NCBI RefSeq assembly: GCF_002251735.1 | Contig: NZ_NOXS01000033.1 | Span: forward strand, 273,726-337,725 | Origin: Elstera cyanobacteriorum | GTDB taxonomy: Bacteria > Pseudomonadota > Alphaproteobacteria > Elsterales > Elsteraceae | DNA length: 64,000 bases | Reading direction: 5' to 3' | Shown here: positions 62,566 through 64,000 of the stretch, piece by piece | Layout of the letters: each line of letters begins with the position of its first letter | How positions within the stretch are numbered: position 1 is the first letter of the stretch | Notes under the pieces: generated by a model | What the model was told of the DNA's origin: nothing | The model's input: only the letters and a program-made list of their open reading frames with translations | Databases searched by the model: none | Program-made: the position numbers and the translations under genes

Positions 62566-63327
62566 ATGCTTGAGATCACTCTGTTGCCCGCACGCAGCGA
62601 CAATTACATTTTCCTGGGGCATGACCCTGCCACGGGCTTCCGCTTCGTCGTCGATCCTGCCGATGCCGAACCGGTATGGGCGGCGCTTGCCGGGCAGAGG
62701 CTCGACGCGATCCTCAACACCCATCACCACGGCGATCATGTCGGCGGCAATCTGGCGTTGAAGGACGCGACCGGCTGCACGATCATCGGTCCCGCCGCCG
62801 ACCGCGACCGCATCCCCGGCATTGACCGGGCGGTGGCCGATGGCGATACGGTAATGCTCGGCAGCCTTGCGGCCCAGGTGATGGACGTGCCCGGCCATAC
62901 GCGCGGCCATATCGCCTATTACGCCGCCGCCGCGCAGGCGCTGTTTTGCGGCGATACGATGTTCGCGCTCGGCTGCGGGAGGTTGTTCGAAGGCACGCCC
63001 GCGCAAATGTGGGCGGCGCTGACGCGGTTTCGCGCCTTGCCGGACGCAACGCGCGTCTATTGCGCCCATGAATATACGGAAAGCAACCTGCGCTTCGCGG
63101 AACACCTGCTGCCCGGCGACCCGGCCCTGGCGGCCTATGGGGCAGAGATTCGCGCCAAGCGCGCGCATGGGCTGCCGACCGTTCCGGCGCTGATCGGGGT
63201 GGAGCGGGCGGCAAGCCCCTTCTTGCGCGCCGATGAAGCGGGGATGGCGGCGCGGCTCGGTCTGCCCCCCGGCAGCGATGCCGTCACAATTTTTGCAGAA
63301 ATCCGCAGTCGCAAGGACCGGTTTTAG
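62566..63327 (+). CDS. gloB: Hydroxyacylglutathione hydrolase (glyoxalase II)
   Basis: The 253-residue metallo-beta-lactamase-fold protein has the metal motif THHHGDHVGGN, later ligands in PGHTRGHIAYY and CGDTMFALGCGRLFEGTPAQ, and VYCAHEYTESNLRFAEHL. It hydrolyses S-lactoylglutathione in methylglyoxal detoxification. The C-terminal end IFAEIRSRKDRF is typical of GloB. It lies beside a GST gene, suggesting shared use of glutathione. Confidence 0.95.
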   Translation: MLEITLLPARSDNYIFLGHDPATGFRFVVDPADAEPVWAALAGQRLDAILNTHHHGDHVGGNLALKDATGCTIIGPAADRDRIPGIDRAVADGDTVMLGSLAAQVMDVPGHTRGHIAYYAAAAQALFCGDTMFALGCGRLFEGTPAQMWAALTRFRALPDATRVYCAHEYTESNLRFAEHLLPGDPALAAYGAEIRAKRAHGLPTVPALIGVERAASPFLRADEAGMAARLGLPPGSDAVTIFAEIRSRKDRF

Positions 63328-63368
63328 GCGCTATCGTCCGCCGCAACCCCACGGGAGACCCCAGAGCG

Positions 63369-63965
63369 ATGCTTCAACTCCGCTATTCGCCGACCTCGCC
63401 CTATGTGCGCAAAGTCCTGGCGATCATCCACGAAACCGGCTTGCAGGACGAAGTGTCGCTGATCGCGACCAACCCGCATCAGGAAGAATCGCTGCGCGCG
63501 CAAAACCCGCTGTGCAAAGTGCCCACCCTCGTGCTGGAGGACGGAACGCCGCTGTTCGATAGCCCGGTGATCGCCGAATACTTGCTGGCGCTCGCCAGCA
63601 ATTCCGACCTGTTGCCGCTCGGCGGCCCGGCCCGCTGGGGCGTGTTGCAGTTGCAGGCGCTGGGGGATGGCATCAGTGACGCGGCGGTGGCAATCCGCAT
63701 GGAAAGCCTGCGCCCCGAGGGTGAGAAGTCGCCCGGTTTCATCAAACGTCAGGAGGCTGCAATCATCGCCGCGCTCGATTGGCTGGAAGGCCAATCCCGG
63801 CAGTTGGAGCCGATTACCCTCGGTAGCCTCAGCATCGCTTGCGCCCTGGGTTACCTTGATTTCCGCTTGGCCGATCTTGGTTGGCGCAGCGGGCGCCCGC
63901 GCCTTGCCGCCTGGTATGCGGCCATCGAAACCCGCCCGTCGTTGGTCGAGACAAAACCGGCGTAA
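63369..63965 (+). CDS. Glutathione S-transferase family protein
   Basis: The 198-residue protein has the N-terminal thioredoxin-fold GST domain with RYSPTSPYVRKVLAIIHETG, LCKVPTLVLEDGTPLFDSPV (glutathione-binding loop) and IAEYLLALA. A helical C-terminal domain follows. Its substrate is unknown. The start is 41 bases after gloB. A long G/C tract follows. Confidence 0.9.
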   Translation: MLQLRYSPTSPYVRKVLAIIHETGLQDEVSLIATNPHQEESLRAQNPLCKVPTLVLEDGTPLFDSPVIAEYLLALASNSDLLPLGGPARWGVLQLQALGDGISDAAVAIRMESLRPEGEKSPGFIKRQEAAIIAALDWLEGQSRQLEPITLGSLSIACALGYLDFRLADLGWRSGRPRLAAWYAAIETRPSLVETKPA

Positions 63966-63970
63966 GCAGC

Positions 63971-64000
63971 GGGGGGGGGAACCCTGCCCCCCCCCCCCCC
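63971..64000 (+). repeat. G9/C14 homopolymer inverted repeat at window end
   Basis: Nine Gs (63971-63979), a seven-base spacer (AACCCTG with one extra A) and at least 14 Cs (63987-64000) run to the window edge. It could fold as a hairpin after the GST gene, or be a homopolymer or assembly artefact. The true length of the C run is unknown. Confidence 0.6.

Noticed and set aside
1..64000. tRNA genes, CRISPR arrays, insertion sequences
   Set aside because: Scanning by eye found no T-loop/acceptor pairs, no regularly spaced repeats and no transposase. A covariance-model search would be needed to exclude them fully.

Overview
The window reads as a chromosomal segment of a high-GC alphaproteobacterium, most likely in or near the Rhodospirillales. 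The evidence is the alphaproteobacterial order chvI-chvG-hprK-rapZ-EIIA-HPr-EI, an HPr kinase reduced to its C-terminal domain, an arsR-aqpS-arsC operon of the rhizobial kind and the overall codon use. The genus cannot be fixed from the sequence. The region is dense and mostly housekeeping. No gene-free stretch exceeds about 300 bases. I saw no tRNA, CRISPR array, prophage or insertion sequence.

Layout. 1-3.8 kb, minus strand: a cut-off SPFH protein, corA, infC and thrS, with intrinsic terminators built over the infC and thrS stop codons and a probable ATA start for infC. 4-11.6 kb: a small exported protein, Ada, an HtrA/DegS-type protease paired with a CNNM/HlyC membrane protein, a YeiH-type exporter, an arsenic operon (arsR-aqpS-arsC), BolA and a J-domain protein. 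11.6-19.6 kb: ferredoxin-NADP reductase, ileS-lspA, an orphan solute-binding protein, heme A synthase, and a membrane-anchored [2Fe-2S]/class III cyclase fusion resembling the redox-controlled CyaC of Sinorhizobium. 19.7-24.3 kb: a four-gene ABC-2/GldG/DUF4340 cluster. 24.4-31.4 kb: a Wzx-like flippase, a divergent stand-alone UMP kinase, an exported helical-repeat protein, ygfZ, a SugE/Gdx exporter and a DUF1800-DUF1501 pair.

31.5-43.9 kb: a VapBC module, grpE-hrcA, a small membrane protein/helical-repeat protein/xerD chain, aroK-aroB, a CBS protein, a second orphan binding protein, a methyltransferase, phenylalanine hydroxylase, a hydrolase-nudC pair, SRP RNA and queF. 44.0-44.5 kb is a sharply AT-rich island with two small membrane ORFs. 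44.5-51.4 kb: an asparaginase divergent from a complete dpp-type peptide ABC operon, with a strong hairpin after the binding-protein gene. 51.5-53.7 kb: a PhoX-family phosphatase behind a convincing Pho box. 54-61.6 kb: the ChvI-ChvG two-component system, then hprK, rapZ, EIIA(Man), HPr and enzyme I. These form a regulatory phosphotransferase chain with no sugar permease here. It is interrupted by a ParDE-type toxin-antitoxin pair on the opposite strand. 61.6-64 kb: an EamA exporter, glyoxalase II and a glutathione S-transferase, ending in a G9/C14 tract.

No wholly unknown multi-gene system is evident. The best leads are the redox-cyclase fusion, the GldG/DUF4340 ABC cluster, the AT-rich membrane-protein island, the divergent UMP kinase and the toxin-antitoxin insertion in the ChvG-PTS locus.
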